A stretch of 64,000 bases of DNA from Primula veris (Eukaryota > Streptophyta > Magnoliopsida > Ericales > Primulaceae), in contig OY821746.1 in the NCBI GenBank assembly GCA_963682055.1, positions 15,055,992-15,119,991 of the forward strand, given 5' to 3'. Below, piece after piece: positions 48,650 through 60,000 of this stretch. The number at the start of each line of letters is the position of its first letter. The stretch's first letter is position 1. The notes beneath the pieces were generated by a model that saw only the letters and a program-made list of their open reading frames with translations, did no database searches and had not been told where the DNA came from. Made by a program: the position numbers and the translations under genes.

Positions 48650-51032
48650 ATGGCAGACCCAGGTCCACATATTAAAGGGAGGTTGGGTATTTTACGACAG
48701 ACTGGTCACATTTCTAATCAGACTTGGGATGCTGGCAGAGAAGCGGGTAGAGGAGATGCCAATAACATTAGGGTTTATAATTATAGTTGGCAGATACCGA
48801 CGCCTGAAAGGGTAGTTCAAAATATCATTAGGGCTGGTTTTTACGGTATTTACAGTATAGGTAATTATACCGTAGACCGAGGGTTGATTACAGCCTTAGT
48901 TGATAGGTGGCGTGATGAGTCGCACACGTTCCATTTTGTCGGGGGAGAGTTGGGGATATCTTTACAGGATGTAGAGATTATGCTTGGTCTGAGGGTGGAT
49001 GGTCTTGCTGTGACCCGGTCGGAGCGGAATGACACGAAGGCGAGCAGGTTGGCTATGATGGAGAGTTTGTTGGGTGTTAGGCCGGCTGACAATCAAGTTG
49101 ATCAAAACTGTCTGACAGTTAGACTTGATTGGATGTTACAGACCTTCGGTGAATTACCCCCCAACCCTAGTGAGGAGCGTTTACTATATCAGTCTAGGGC
49201 TGCCATGCTATTATTACTGGCTGCACATGTGTTTTCGGATAAGAGCAGTGATCAGATTCCACTCTGGCCTCTGCCATTTCTGGAGGATTTTGACACATGT
49301 GCTGAGTATAGTTGGGGATCAGCTCTTCTGGCCTGGTTAGAGGCTAATCTATGCAGGGTGGTACGTTGTAAGACAACCGGAGTAAGCGGGGCGGTGATGT
49401 TTCTGGATATGTGGGCGATTACCAGACTACTGCCGGTTAGACCGTGTGAAGAGCTGCCGGAAGATGTCGAGCCACCGGAGGGCTTGCCTAGGTTCCCCCT
49501 CGGTTACAGGTATGATATTTATTTAGTTTTTGAATTGGATTTGCTTTTTTATATTATTGTGTCATCTATCATTTACTTAGCTGCCGGTTATATTTATTGT
49601 TTATCGGTTTTTGTTTGTATATTACAAATGGAAGATGTGGAGGCAAACTAACCTTACGCCATATGTCTACGGACATAATGTGGTCCACATACGTGACCAG
49701 TTTGACAATATGTCGCCTGAACAGGTAAATTTTAATTTTCGTATTATATGTAACTTACGTATTATATGTTGTATATGTTTGCATTTGTCTTATGTTCGCA
49801 GAATTTATTACTCGTCTATTTTTAAACCATTGTTTATATATTCTAATTTGATGATTACAGATAGTGTGGCAACCTTACGGGGATCTCAATCAGTATCCGG
49901 AATACTGCACGCGGGGCCGTTATATGTGGCATTGTTCTGTGCCTCTCATTTGTAATGAGAAGATTGAGTACCACCCCGCGGACAGGTTCATGAGACAGTT
50001 CGGTTTTGTGCAGCGGGTCCCTACATATATTTGGAAACCCATACATGGTCACGGCAAGGATAGAAGATATGGGATTGGGCAAAAACACGACTGGCCTTTA
50101 CTAACCGGAGAATTTATAGCCGTGTGGAATGACCGCCACACCCGTCTTATTAACGGCGAATATGGCACGGGGACGTCACCGGATTACATGAAATGGTATA
50201 GAGAGCGGACCCGCATCTTCATAAACCCACCTGAACTTGCCCCGCCATCTCACGGTTTCCGGGAGCATACAGGGTTGTTCAGTAAAATGGTAACAACTAA
50301 TTAAAGTTCATTAATATTTGATTGTTATTTTTCTGTTTGTATATTTCAATACTTATAAAATCGTTTTTGATTGGTTTTTTTTTTCAGAAAGCGGTATTGC
50401 GCCGAAATTTCAAATCATTCAAACAGCATAAATTGAAAACGGAAGTGGACTTACTACGAAAGGACTTCGCTGAAATGGGATTGAATCCGTACGGGTCAGC
50501 TGATGAACAGTCGGATGGGGAGGATGACGATGACGACGACGACGACGACGATGGTGATGACGACCTACGTTACGACCCAAGAAATTACACTAGGTCGGCA
50601 AGTTGTCGGCGTCCCGACGAAAGAGGCAGAGGGGAAGGCGAATCTAGTAGCGGCGGTAGAAGAACCAGTGGAGGTCGACCCCCGACTACAGATCAGGGTC
50701 CGGGTCCGAGTTCAAGCGGTCATGGTCGTCGTGCTTCTTTTGCTGGGTCGGGCTACGTTCATGATGATGTCCCGTTCGATCATCATAGACAATCATTTGG
50801 GTCGTACGAGCATCATCCTAGTCATCAGTCAACCGACAGTTGGAGTCGAGGGTTGACAGTTACATCCCACGAGCGTGCGCCGCATCCAGAATCGCAGCAG
50901 CGACAAAGACGGCGTACGGAGCTAAACGAAATCGAAGAGTCTGCTGAGCCGTCATCCGATAGATTAACATCGGCGGGAAAGATGCTCCCTATGTCCAACT
51001 TTAAAACATTTAGTCGTTACAAAAAAAAATAA
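48650..51032 (+). CDS. Plant mobile domain (PMD) protein, transposon-borne
   Basis: Proposed exons 48650-49509, 49628-49724, 49861-50289 and 50388-51032 give 676 residues. The PMD core spans roughly residues 45-430: AGFYGIYSIGNYTVDRGLIT, DRWRDESHTFHFVGGELGIS, LQDVEIMLGLRVDG, HNVVHIRDQFDNMSPEQ, VWQPYGDL and HPADRFMRQFGF. This is the fold of the MAIN/MAIL1 family and of 'phosphatase 7 long form' homologues; no phosphatase domain follows. The tail has a run of about ten Asp residues, then basic and Ser/Gly-rich sequence ending in FSRYKKK. Intron 1 has a good donor (ACAG|GTATGA), but the frame-preserving acceptor reads ACAA instead of ACAG at 49627, so the gene may not splice correctly. ATG at 48650 is chosen because nothing upstream in frame has an ATG. 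PMD proteins of the host act in silencing and genome stability; the transposon role is unknown. Confidence 0.8.
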
Positions 51033-51249
51033 ATGCACTGTTTTTGTATTTGATTTCTATGTTTGATTTGTCAGTTTTATTCTTAGCTAGGGTTGGAATA
51101 TTATAAATTCGTAGGTTTAATTTGATTTCTATGTTTGATTTGTACGTTATAATTTCGTAAGTTTAATTTGATTCGTATGTTTAATTTGTATGTTTTAGGG
51201 TAAAAAATATTCTGTATTTTAATTGATAGGACCAATATTGAGTTTTTAC

Positions 51250-51592
51250 AAACCCTAAACCCTAAACCCTAAACCCTAAACCCTAAACCCTAAACCTTAG
51301 ACACTAAACCCTAAATTACAAACCCTAAACCCTAAACCTTAAACCCTAAATTACAAACCCTAAACCCTAAACTCTAAACCCTAAACCTTAAACCCTAAAC
51401 CCTAAACCCTAAATTCTAAACCCTAAACCCTAAACCCTAAATTACAAACCCTAACCCCTAATTTCTAAACCCTAAACCCTAAACCCTAATTTACAAACCC
51501 TAACCCCTAAACCCTAAACCCTAAATTACAAACCATAAACCCTAAACCCTAAATTACAAACCCTAAACCCTAAACCCTAAACCCCTAAAAAC
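51250..51592. repeat. Interstitial telomere-type repeat array (CCCTAAA)n
   Basis: About 340 bp of AAACCCT units in the C-rich orientation, interrupted by ATTACAAACCC, TTAGACACT and TTCTAAACC variants. It lies between the 3' end of the PMD gene and the upstream region of the transposase gene, inside the Mutator-like element. Plant telomeres use TTTAGGG, the complement of this unit. Confidence 0.9.
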
Positions 51593-51613
51593 TAAATATT
51601 CTGAAATATACAT

Positions 51614-52190
51614 ACAAACCGTACATTTAATGTACGGTTTGTACAGATTTCATACAAACCGTACATTAAATGTACGGTTTGCATGTTTTATGTGCAAACC
51701 GTAAAAGTAATGTACGGTTTGCACCCCTGATTTGAGCAACGACGTTTTACGAATGTACTTTTTACACAGAATCACCGTTAATAACGTAAAAAAAAAAATA
51801 AACTACAAACCGTAAAAGTAATATACGGTTTGTAGTGTAAATTACATTGGATACCATATCTATCAAAATAATTCCGACAACACATTATCACTTTTGAATT
51901 ATTATGACTTGACAACCCTATCCGAAAATGACTACTCAATGCATTATTAAACTTTCGAAATGACTACTCCAAAAAAAACACTACAACCCGTAAAAGTAAT
52001 ATACGGTTTGTAGTGTAAATTACATTGGATACCATATCTATCAAAATAATTCCGACAACACCTTATCACTTTTGAATTATTATGATTTGACAACCCTATC
52101 CGAAAATGACTACTCAATGCATTATTAAAGTTTCGAAATGACTACACCAAAAATTCACTACAAACCGTAAAAGTAATCTACGGTTTGTAG
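51614..52190 (+). promoter_or_regulatory. Internal palindrome cluster upstream of the transposase gene
   Basis: Palindromes of the terminal type recur: CCGTACATTTAATGTACGG at 51619-51637, its counterpart at 51659-51677 and a weakened one at 51699-51717, again 40 bp apart. Three copies of CCGTAAAAGTAATATACGG type follow at 51810-51828, 51988-52006 and 52165-52183, one per ~177-bp tandem repeat (shared ATTACATTGGATACCATATC and TATCCGAAAATGACTACTCA). The cluster ends 20 bases before a TATA box, so it may be a binding array that lets an element protein control the promoter; that function is inference. Confidence 0.7.
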
Positions 52191-52203
52191 TGTAAACTTA
52201 CCC

Positions 52204-52210
52204 TATAAAT
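52204..52210 (+). promoter_or_regulatory. TATA box of the MULE transposase gene
   Basis: TATAAAT, 119 bases upstream of the ATG at 52329 and 20 bases after the last palindrome of the internal cluster. Confidence 0.7.
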
Positions 52211-52328
52211 ATGACTCAATTTTGCCAATTCTAACAAACCATAGAATCAAACACAAACACATTTCGGAAATCTCTAAAAAAATCCTCATTTCTCCCCAAT
52301 AAAATATACAAACAAACACTTTTCGAAA

Positions 52329-55025
52329 ATGAATTACAACTATGGTTATGACAACAACCAATGGAATAACAACAACAATGCGAATTCATCCAGTGGCTCA
52401 AACGATGAGCTAACTGATTATTCGGAGCACTTTGAAGTTGATGAATTGAATTGGGAAACAAGGGATGAAATGCTTGCTGATCTTGCTGATGTGGCTGGAA
52501 ATTGGGGTTTCATTCTTACGATTCGTAGGTCTGGAGGGGGTGATGGGAGCAGAACACCGTATGTTGATATTGTCTGTGATAAATCGGGGTGTTACGAAAA
52601 AAAGAAACCATCTTCCGTAAAATCAGGTACAAAGAAAAAAGACTGTCCATTTTTCATTAAAGGTTACGTAGTTAATGGTGAATGGATGTGTCACGTAGAA
52701 AATGGACAACATAACCACCCACCTCCAACTTACCTCCAAGGTCAAGCACGACGTGCTCGTTTAACCCAAGATGAAAAAGAAATTGTTAAAACTTTAAGGC
52801 AAAGTAGTTTTAAAGTTGGTGCAATATTAGAGGCCATTAAAAATCGAAATCCTGACAATGTATCAAACACTAAAACGATACATAATTTTTTGGCCGGACT
52901 GAAATTTAAAGAACGAGATGGTAGAAACCCGACACAGGAACTTTTTAATTTGTTGGATAGACATCGCTACACATTCTACTATAATATGAACCCATCAACC
53001 CATTGCCTTGAGAACTTGTTTTTTGCACACCCTGATTCTATAAGGATGTTCAAAGCTTTTCCTGATGTCTTGTTAATGGATTGTACATATAGGACAAACC
53101 GTTTTAATATGTCATTTCTAGAAGTCGTAGGAATGACATCAACGAACCAAACATATTGTTTAGGTTTTGTTTTCATGAGTGACGAGACACAAGAAAGTTA
53201 TATATGGGCATTGGAAAAATTTAAAGTTACATTGGAGGGGTGTATACTACCTAGGGTGTTTGTAACCGACAGGGAAATGGCCTTATCAAATGCTTTATCC
53301 GTTGTTTTTCCCGATTCTCATCATATTTTGTGCACTTTTCATATTGCAAAAAATGTTTTGAAAAACTGCCATAAAAAGATCCCTGACGAGGAGTGGCAAA
53401 CGTTTCTAGATGATTGGGGTTTATTGGTTGATTCTGAGTCGATAGAGGAGTACAATTATAACCGAACTAATTTCAATTCCTCTTACAAATCGTACCCTGC
53501 TGTATTAAGTATGTAGATAAGCTTTTAAATGATTATGCTGAAAAGTTTGTTGCATGCTATACCAACCACACAACACATCTAGGTAACAGAACTAGCAATC
53601 GAGCCGAACAACAACATGCTAAGCTGAAAAGATCCCTTTCCACAAATACTGGCACGCTTGAAACTGTTTGGGTAGAGGTGAATAGAATTCTAGAAAAACA
53701 GTTTGAGGATATTAAGACAAAGTTGGATAAATGCAAGTCTTATTTTCCACATTCTGAAAAAACGCCTCTATTTATAAATCTTAGGTCGTATATCACACAC
53801 TATGCCTTTGATTTATTATTCCAAGAACACAAAAAAATGTAGTGGCCAGGCTGATGAGAATTGTTCTTGCGGTTTTAAATTGTCTCACGGTTTACCTTGT
53901 CATCATATTATGAGTGAACATATTTTATTCGGGAAGCCTCTTCCTCTAGAATATATTCATCCATTCTGGAAAAAATTAGACGTAATTGATGATAATGGGA
54001 ACACCGATGATTATGGGGTAGAGGGTGATCTAGAAGAGTTTAAAAGTGTTTATGCTAGCAAAACGAATGTTGAAAAACGGCATATGAAAACACAACTCCG
54101 AGAGATAACCGTACCAGCCAGAACATCCGTCAGTGACCCCGAAGTGAGAGCAAATAGGGGGAGACCTAGAAAAGGCGACAAATCTAGTAAGAGGGATAAG
54201 TCGGGATGGGAGTATGTGGAGGAACAGAGTGCTGGTGCTAGTAGGGACAAGGGTAAAGGCAAGGCGGATGAAACACCGGAGGTAAGGGTAAACCCAACTA
54301 GGAGGCCGCGAAACCAGAACCCTAAACCCACCCCCAATAGGCCAACCTTCCTGTACAGTGACCAAATATGGGTCATGTTACATAGTTACATCGAAACAGT
54401 TTATGATGTGCGTGGGGATGGTAACTGTGGGTTCCGGGTACTTGCAAATGCGACGGGTAAACAGAATGGGGAAGATGATTGGTACGCGATAAGATGTGAG
54501 TTGTTTCAAGAGCTGCAGCAAATGAAAGGTGTTTATTATGAGCTGTTTGAGAATCTTGACTTTGAAGCTTACCGATATGATTACATTTTATCAAGTTTAA
54601 ATTTTTATCATCCTACAGATCCCGCACCTATTGACAAATGGATGAGATTTCCGTCTTATGGGTTTTTAATTGCTTCTCATTACAATATGCCAATTGTATT
54701 GTTGTCCTTATGGGAAAATCAAAATGGAGGGGTAAACGTGTGGAACAGTACTTTTTTACCGCTTTATACTGGTCCGCCTCAGGAAACGACATATTACATC
54801 CCGACTGTAATGGTGTTCGTCAACAGTTGTCACTATGCTCAGGTTATTCCTAAAGAAGGGATCTTCCCAATGCCAGGAATTATAGCACGGTGGGAACAAA
54901 CACGCACTGAGGCAGCTGCGCCATGGAAGGAACTTTTTCGACCAAATTTCAAATTATATATGGCGCTGGAAAAGCAATCGGGAAAGAAAAAAGCAAATGA
55001 AGAACCTATAGACCTAAGTCCATAA
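52329..55025 (+). pseudogene. MULE transposase fused to an OTU-type cysteine protease, two frameshifts
   Basis: About 898 residues in order. An Asn-rich start is followed by a WRKY/GCM1-FAR1-type zinc finger (CDKSGC...CPFFIKG...HVENGQHNH, ~residues 80-135). The MULE DDE core has Asp in LLMDCTYRT (codon 53079), Asp in VTDREMA (53268) and Glu in NRAEQQHA (53606). A SWIM finger CSCGFKLSHGLPCHH follows (~53861-53905), then an AT-hook NRGRPRKG and a basic linker. The C-terminal OTU domain has DVRGDGNCGFR (catalytic Cys codon 54426) and His in SCHYAQV (54831). One base is missing near 53508 and one is extra in the A-run near 53831, so 53510-53830 is read in another frame; the shifts cancel and the ends share one frame. 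Intact, it would be a transposase with a ubiquitin-type protease tail. No introns are seen. Confidence 0.85.
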
Positions 55026-55825
55026 TCGGTTTTTTATTTTTAATTTTATGTAAATTACTATTTTTTCCAATTTGTTGTAAATTTATATGATGTAAACAAA
55101 TGTTTAATAAATTTGTTTTATGAAATTTAGTTCTATGAAATTTTGTTGTAAATTTTGTTTAATTTTGTTGTAAATTTTGTTTAATAAATTTGTTTTATGA
55201 AATTTATAAGTTGATATTCATGTTTGCATATTGACTTAATTTCTTTTATGAATTTTATATAATTTATGATTGTTTCATTCAAGAAAATTGACGATTGACA
55301 CCAAATTCACGACTTAGTTAATGTTTCATATTGCGTTATACAAGTGTTAAAAACAAACCAAATGTACTTCACAAAAATTGACGATTTAGTTAATGATTCA
55401 ATAAATATCAACTTATAAACTTGACAAAAATATAACATCAACCAAAAACATAAAATTTATCAAATCAACTTTTTTTGTGTAAATTTGTGTAAATTTTGTG
55501 TTTATTTGGAGAGATTGTTAGAATATTGGTAATTTATTTTATGTAAAATTTTAAAAATAAGTCATTTTGTTTTTTAATTTGAAAAAAACAAAATGCCTTA
55601 TTTGAAAAAAATATCAACTTATACACTTGAAAAAAAATCAACTTATACACTTGAAAAAAATATCAAATTATACACTTGAAAAAAATATCAAATTTTAAAC
55701 ATAAGGCATTTTTATGTAAAAAAAAAAAATCATGTTTAATTTGAAAAAAATATTCAGTATTTTAATTTTAATTATTAGAATTTTAATTTTAATTTTTAAT
55801 TTCAAAAAATCTGTGAAAACACACA
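55026..55825. other. 3' flank of the transposase gene within the element
   Basis: Very AT-rich. It contains short direct repeats such as AATTTTGTTGTAAATTTTGTTTAAT and TATCAACTTATACACTTGAAAAA. No gene is seen. Confidence 0.5.
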
Positions 55826-55945
55826 TACCGTAGATTTAATCTACGGTTTACAGTGATTGACTGTAAACCGTACATTAAATATACGGTTTACAGTTAATCA
55901 CTGTAGACTGTAGATTAAATCTACGGTCTGTGCGTTTTTAAAGAA
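55826..55945 (-). repeat. Right terminal region of the MULE with phased palindromes
   Basis: Palindromes at 55828-55846, 55868-55886 and 55908-55926, exactly 40 bp apart with 21-bp spacers, followed by CTGTGCGTTTTTAAAG. In complement this mirrors the left end (AACGC, AGACCGTAGATT, TACAGTGATT). The two outer ends also share an AATTTCT word. Confidence 0.85.
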
Positions 55946-56380
55946 ATTATGCAGTGTATTAAGTCCACCTCTACAAACATGCAGTAGTATTATTTAATTT
56001 CATTTTCTAGAAGGAGAAATTGAGGGGGAAAAAAAAAAACAATTTTAATATTTGTGCATGTACACAAAATAAGTAAAAAATAAAAATTGAAAATTCTAGA
56101 AGTCTAAAATGAAGGGGAAAATGAGAATAATAATATTTGTGTTATACAAAAATACCATCTTCTCCTGTCATCCTCTTGGGCTCCTCCAAATATTCTTACA
56201 CCAGAGGATTGCCCAAGTCTTCTCTGCCTCTCTCTCTTTCCTCTTACTACTTATATACTCCTTTCTATTATCTAAGTTACAAAATTCCATTTATTTTTAT
56301 TCCTTTTTTCATATTTTTATAAATGTAAAAAAAAAAAACCCCAATATTGTATTAACCAATAAAAGAGGGACCTTTGGGTT
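55946..56380. other. Intergenic; probable promoter of the RNA-binding protein gene
   Basis: Contains pyrimidine-rich CTCTCTCTTTCCTCTTAC sequence at 56227-56250, typical of plant promoters or leaders. No coding sequence is supported. Confidence 0.4.
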
Positions 56381-57028
56381 GTCAACCTCCTTTTGTTTCT
56401 ATGCTGCATTTTCATTACCTCTCTCTTAGATCTTAGTTTCATTCATTTCCTCATCTGGGTAAGAGTTATATATTTCTCTACATATACATAATGTGTATAT
56501 GTATCTATGTTTCTTCTGATCCACTTGAATTGTTATTTTTCAGGGATGTTTGAATTGTCTTTGATTTTTACAAGGGCGATCGAATGTCCGAGGATCGAAT
56601 TTGATAATATCCGTCAAGTTTTTTATTCGTGTCTTCACTGAACTGCTGCCTGATTTGGACAATGTAACTAAATCTGTTGTTTTTTTTATTTAATTTTAGA
56701 TCTTGTCATTCGGTATTTATTCGTAGATCGTAACGCCTTTTGACTATGTATAACGCGAAGGTCAATACGCGTAATAATCTAGAATCCATATCATGTTTAA
56801 TGTAAACGGTTATTCGTTTGACTGCCAAGTTATTGACTATGAATTATAATTATATTCCTTGAATTGGTTTTTGGATTGATGTTAACAAGAATGGGATTTT
56901 GTTTATCTTGCAACCATTAATACTCGTATTTAATGTCGAAATTATACGAGTCTATATAAGTTGGTTTCCGTGTTGATTTGACAATACACAAGACTAGACA
57001 ATAAACTAACAATACTGGGGTATTGTAG
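56381..57028 (+). other. 5' leader with intron(s) of the RNA-binding protein gene
   Basis: A leader exon probably ends at CATCTGG|GTAAGAG (56458/56459). A TATTTTTCAG acceptor at 56543 may give a second leader exon, and the last leader intron ends TATTGTAG at 57028, directly before the ATG at 57029. Exact transcript structure is inferred. Confidence 0.5.
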
Positions 57029-60000
57029 ATGGAGTCGGATCTGGGCAAGCTGTTCATAGGTGGGATATCGTGGAACACGGATGAGGATCGCCTAAGAGAA
57101 TATTTTGGGCAATATGGGGAAGTGGTCGAGGCTGTGATCATGAGAGATAGATCAACAGGTCGTGCTCGTGGATTTGGATTTATCGTATTTTCTGATCCGA
57201 CTGTTGCTGAGAAAGTGGTCGTGGAGAAGCATATCATCGATGGCCGATCAGTAAGCAAATTATATATATTTATACATGTTTAGAACTGTGTAAGCTTTAC
57301 AATTTCGAGATTCCTGTGCTTTTTACTTTTCTGAATATACAAGAGTGCTATCGATGTACTGTTTGGAGTATGACTGCATTTAGGATATATAGATGTCATT
57401 TCTGTTAAAGGAATACTAAATGACAGAGCCTTTACTGGAGCACAACCATTTATTGAAATAGAGTAATACATGATATAAAGCTACACCTTTCTATGATTTT
57501 GTTGTTGTATTAAGGAATTTTGCTAACAACAGTGTTGCATTATAGTTCTTCCTCTCAAACTAGCCTTGTATTGTAGCAGTACATTGCATTTAATGTACGA
57601 ATGAATGCATAGTTTTATTCAGGAGTTTTCGAAGATTCAACATAGATAAATTGCTTTGGTAATGTTAGTTTGTGACTATATGTTGAAGTTGGTGCTTGTT
57701 GAATTACATACGCATAAGCATACACGGTGTGGTTTTTATGAATAGAATAATGGTCGTTTGTTACACAAGGAAATAAATGAACCAATCTTATAGTTTCCTT
57801 AACCTCACGCCTTTACTTGATTGCATGTCTTTCCGCTACTTCTGAAAATTTTGTATATCTTCTAAAGTTGCAAACAAAACAAGCCCTTACACAATTTTTT
57901 TTTTTTCATTTATCTAACTTTCCAGGTAGAAGCAAAAAAGGCTGTTCCAAGGGATGATCAGCAAATCGTAAACAGAAACATCCCTAGCATTCAAGGATCT
58001 CCAAATCCTGTCCGCACCAAAAAGATTTTTGTAGGTGGTTTACCATCGACAATCACAGAAAGCAACTTTAAAACATATTTTGAACAATTTGGTACGATAA
58101 CGGATGTGGTAGTTATGTACGACCACAATACCCAAAGGCCAAGAGGATTCGGATTTATTACATACGATTCCGAAGAAGCTGTTGAAAATGCATTGCACAA
58201 AACATTTCATGAACTTGATAACAAAATGGTTGAGGTGAAAAGGGCAGTTCCAAAAGAGCTATCACCGAGTCCTAATCGAAGCCCTCTGATGGGGTATACT
58301 TATGGTCTAAGGGGTAACAATAGCTTGTTTAGCACCTATGGATACAATCTCAACTCTATTGGAGGGTTTGGTAGGTTTAGTCCAATTGGTAATAATCGTA
58401 ATGCTTATTCTCCATTTGGTTCTCTTGGTTATAGTTTGGGACTTGGTTTGGACCAAGGGTTGAATTTAAGCCCGAGCTTTGGAGGAACTTCGAATTTAAG
58501 TAATAGTCTCGGGTATGGACGTGTTTTAAGTCCTTATTATACTGGCAATCCAAACAGGTTTAGTACTCCTATTGGTTATACGGGTGCTAATGTTCGTAGC
58601 GATTCTATTTTAAGCTCACCTACGAGGAGTGTTTTACGAAATGCTGCTCTCAACTTGGGTTCTGAGAATTTTGGTGTATTTGGAAATAGTCGAGCTAATT
58701 GGGGTTCGTCTGTGAGTGATTCTAGCTATAATAGTGGGGTATCGTTTTCAGATGGAGACACTGGTTATAGAGAGAGGGGTGGCACATTCGGGAGGAGTGT
58801 TGGGGCAGGTTTGCCTGCCACGTCATCGTTTGCTTCTACGGGAGGTGGGTTTGAGGGTTCTTATGAAGACTTGTACCGAGGTGGCTCAGTTTATGGTGAT
58901 AACACATGGAGGTCTACGTCATCTGAGGTGGATGTTTCCGGTACTTTTGGCTATGGATTTGGAAATTCAGGAGATGGGACTGTGAAAGGTCCTGAGGATT
59001 ATGATGCTGGTTATAGTGTTACAAATAGAGGTAAACCTTTTCTTCCTCTTCATTTTCCCCCAAACTTTTATTATTTGACTACAGAAACTTTTAGGTATAA
59101 CATAGTTCTAATTTTCAATACATTATCGAATTAAATGCTAGACTTTAAACTTCATCTAGGCGGTTAACTTTAAACAAATCCCCGAAATGAATCTTAGTCT
59201 TTGGTAGCTAGTTCCTTATAATAGTTTAAAATTGTGAAGTAGAGGTCTTATCCCCTATTGACATTTCACAAGCAACTGAACTTTCATTGGCATGCTTGTA
59301 ATTTAGCTCTATGCCTTGCTCTTATACTATGTTGCATAAGAGATCATTACTTGTCTGAAGTTTAAGCTAATGAAGCGAACCTTTCCCTTGTAGCCAGCGA
59401 AAGCAAAACCCTTCCTTGCGCAATTGCTTTGCTTAACTTTCGAGCTAGCGATATACAGATCATGTGTTTACTATAAGAGAAAAAATCCTAGAAATTGCTC
59501 CCATTTGATATCTTCAAAATGGAGAGCACATGTTGGTTGGATTGTAGTCGTTATACTGCTGTTTCTGTACTTTTTCTGCTGCTGCTCCAATACATGAAAT
59601 AACTTGAGAAATTAAATTTGAGAAGCCCAAAATATTATCAGATGCAGGGTTAATTTATTCATCAGCTTTGAATATCCTCATTAAATCAAAAACATAATAA
59701 TGCACCAAAAGATGGGTTCAATCCGTAACAAACTTATTTTTTCTTCAGTTGCGTGAACAACCCAAGACCTTGGATTTCATTTGAGGGAAAGAATGTATTC
59801 TAAAATATTTCAATCTTTAATATTTCAACATGAAACAAACCCTACACGAAAATTGCCAAAACACGAGATACTTACAAAAATTGATGAGTTATTTCATGAC
59901 TTTTTTAAGCATATGAATTCTTTTCTTTCATGTTACCTTCTTTTTGGGTTATGAAGGGAATGTAAAATAACAACCAATGCCCTAATTTGTTTGATACAAT

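Larger units (their letters stand above)
47130..55945 (+). mobile_element. Two-gene Mutator-like element (PMD protein + MULE transposase-OTU)
   Basis: The ~8.8-kb element is bounded by inverted terminal regions. The left end reads AACGCGTAGACCGTAGATTA and the right end, complemented, AACGCACAGACCGTAGATTT. Both continue as 40-bp modules, each a 19-bp palindrome plus a 21-bp spacer (TTTACAGTGATTCACTGTAAA type). Inside, in the same orientation, are a PMD gene (48650-51032) and a MULE transposase fused to an OTU protease (52329-55025). The intergenic spacer carries further palindromes and telomere-like repeats. The outermost bases and the 9-11-bp target duplication expected for MULEs could not be fixed. 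Frameshifts and a lost splice site suggest this copy is recently dead. Confidence 0.75.

Noticed and set aside
50503..50856. A 117-codon frame inside the last PMD exon
   Set aside because: It is an out-of-frame shadow of the Asp- and Ser/Gly-rich tail of the PMD protein.
51250..51592. Chromosome end or subtelomere
   Set aside because: The telomere-type repeats are degenerate, short and enclosed within a transposon with ordinary genes on both sides.
56109..56429. A 106-codon frame upstream of the RNA-binding protein gene
   Set aside because: It is pyrimidine-rich promoter or leader sequence with a Phe/Leu/Ser-rich translation and no family match.
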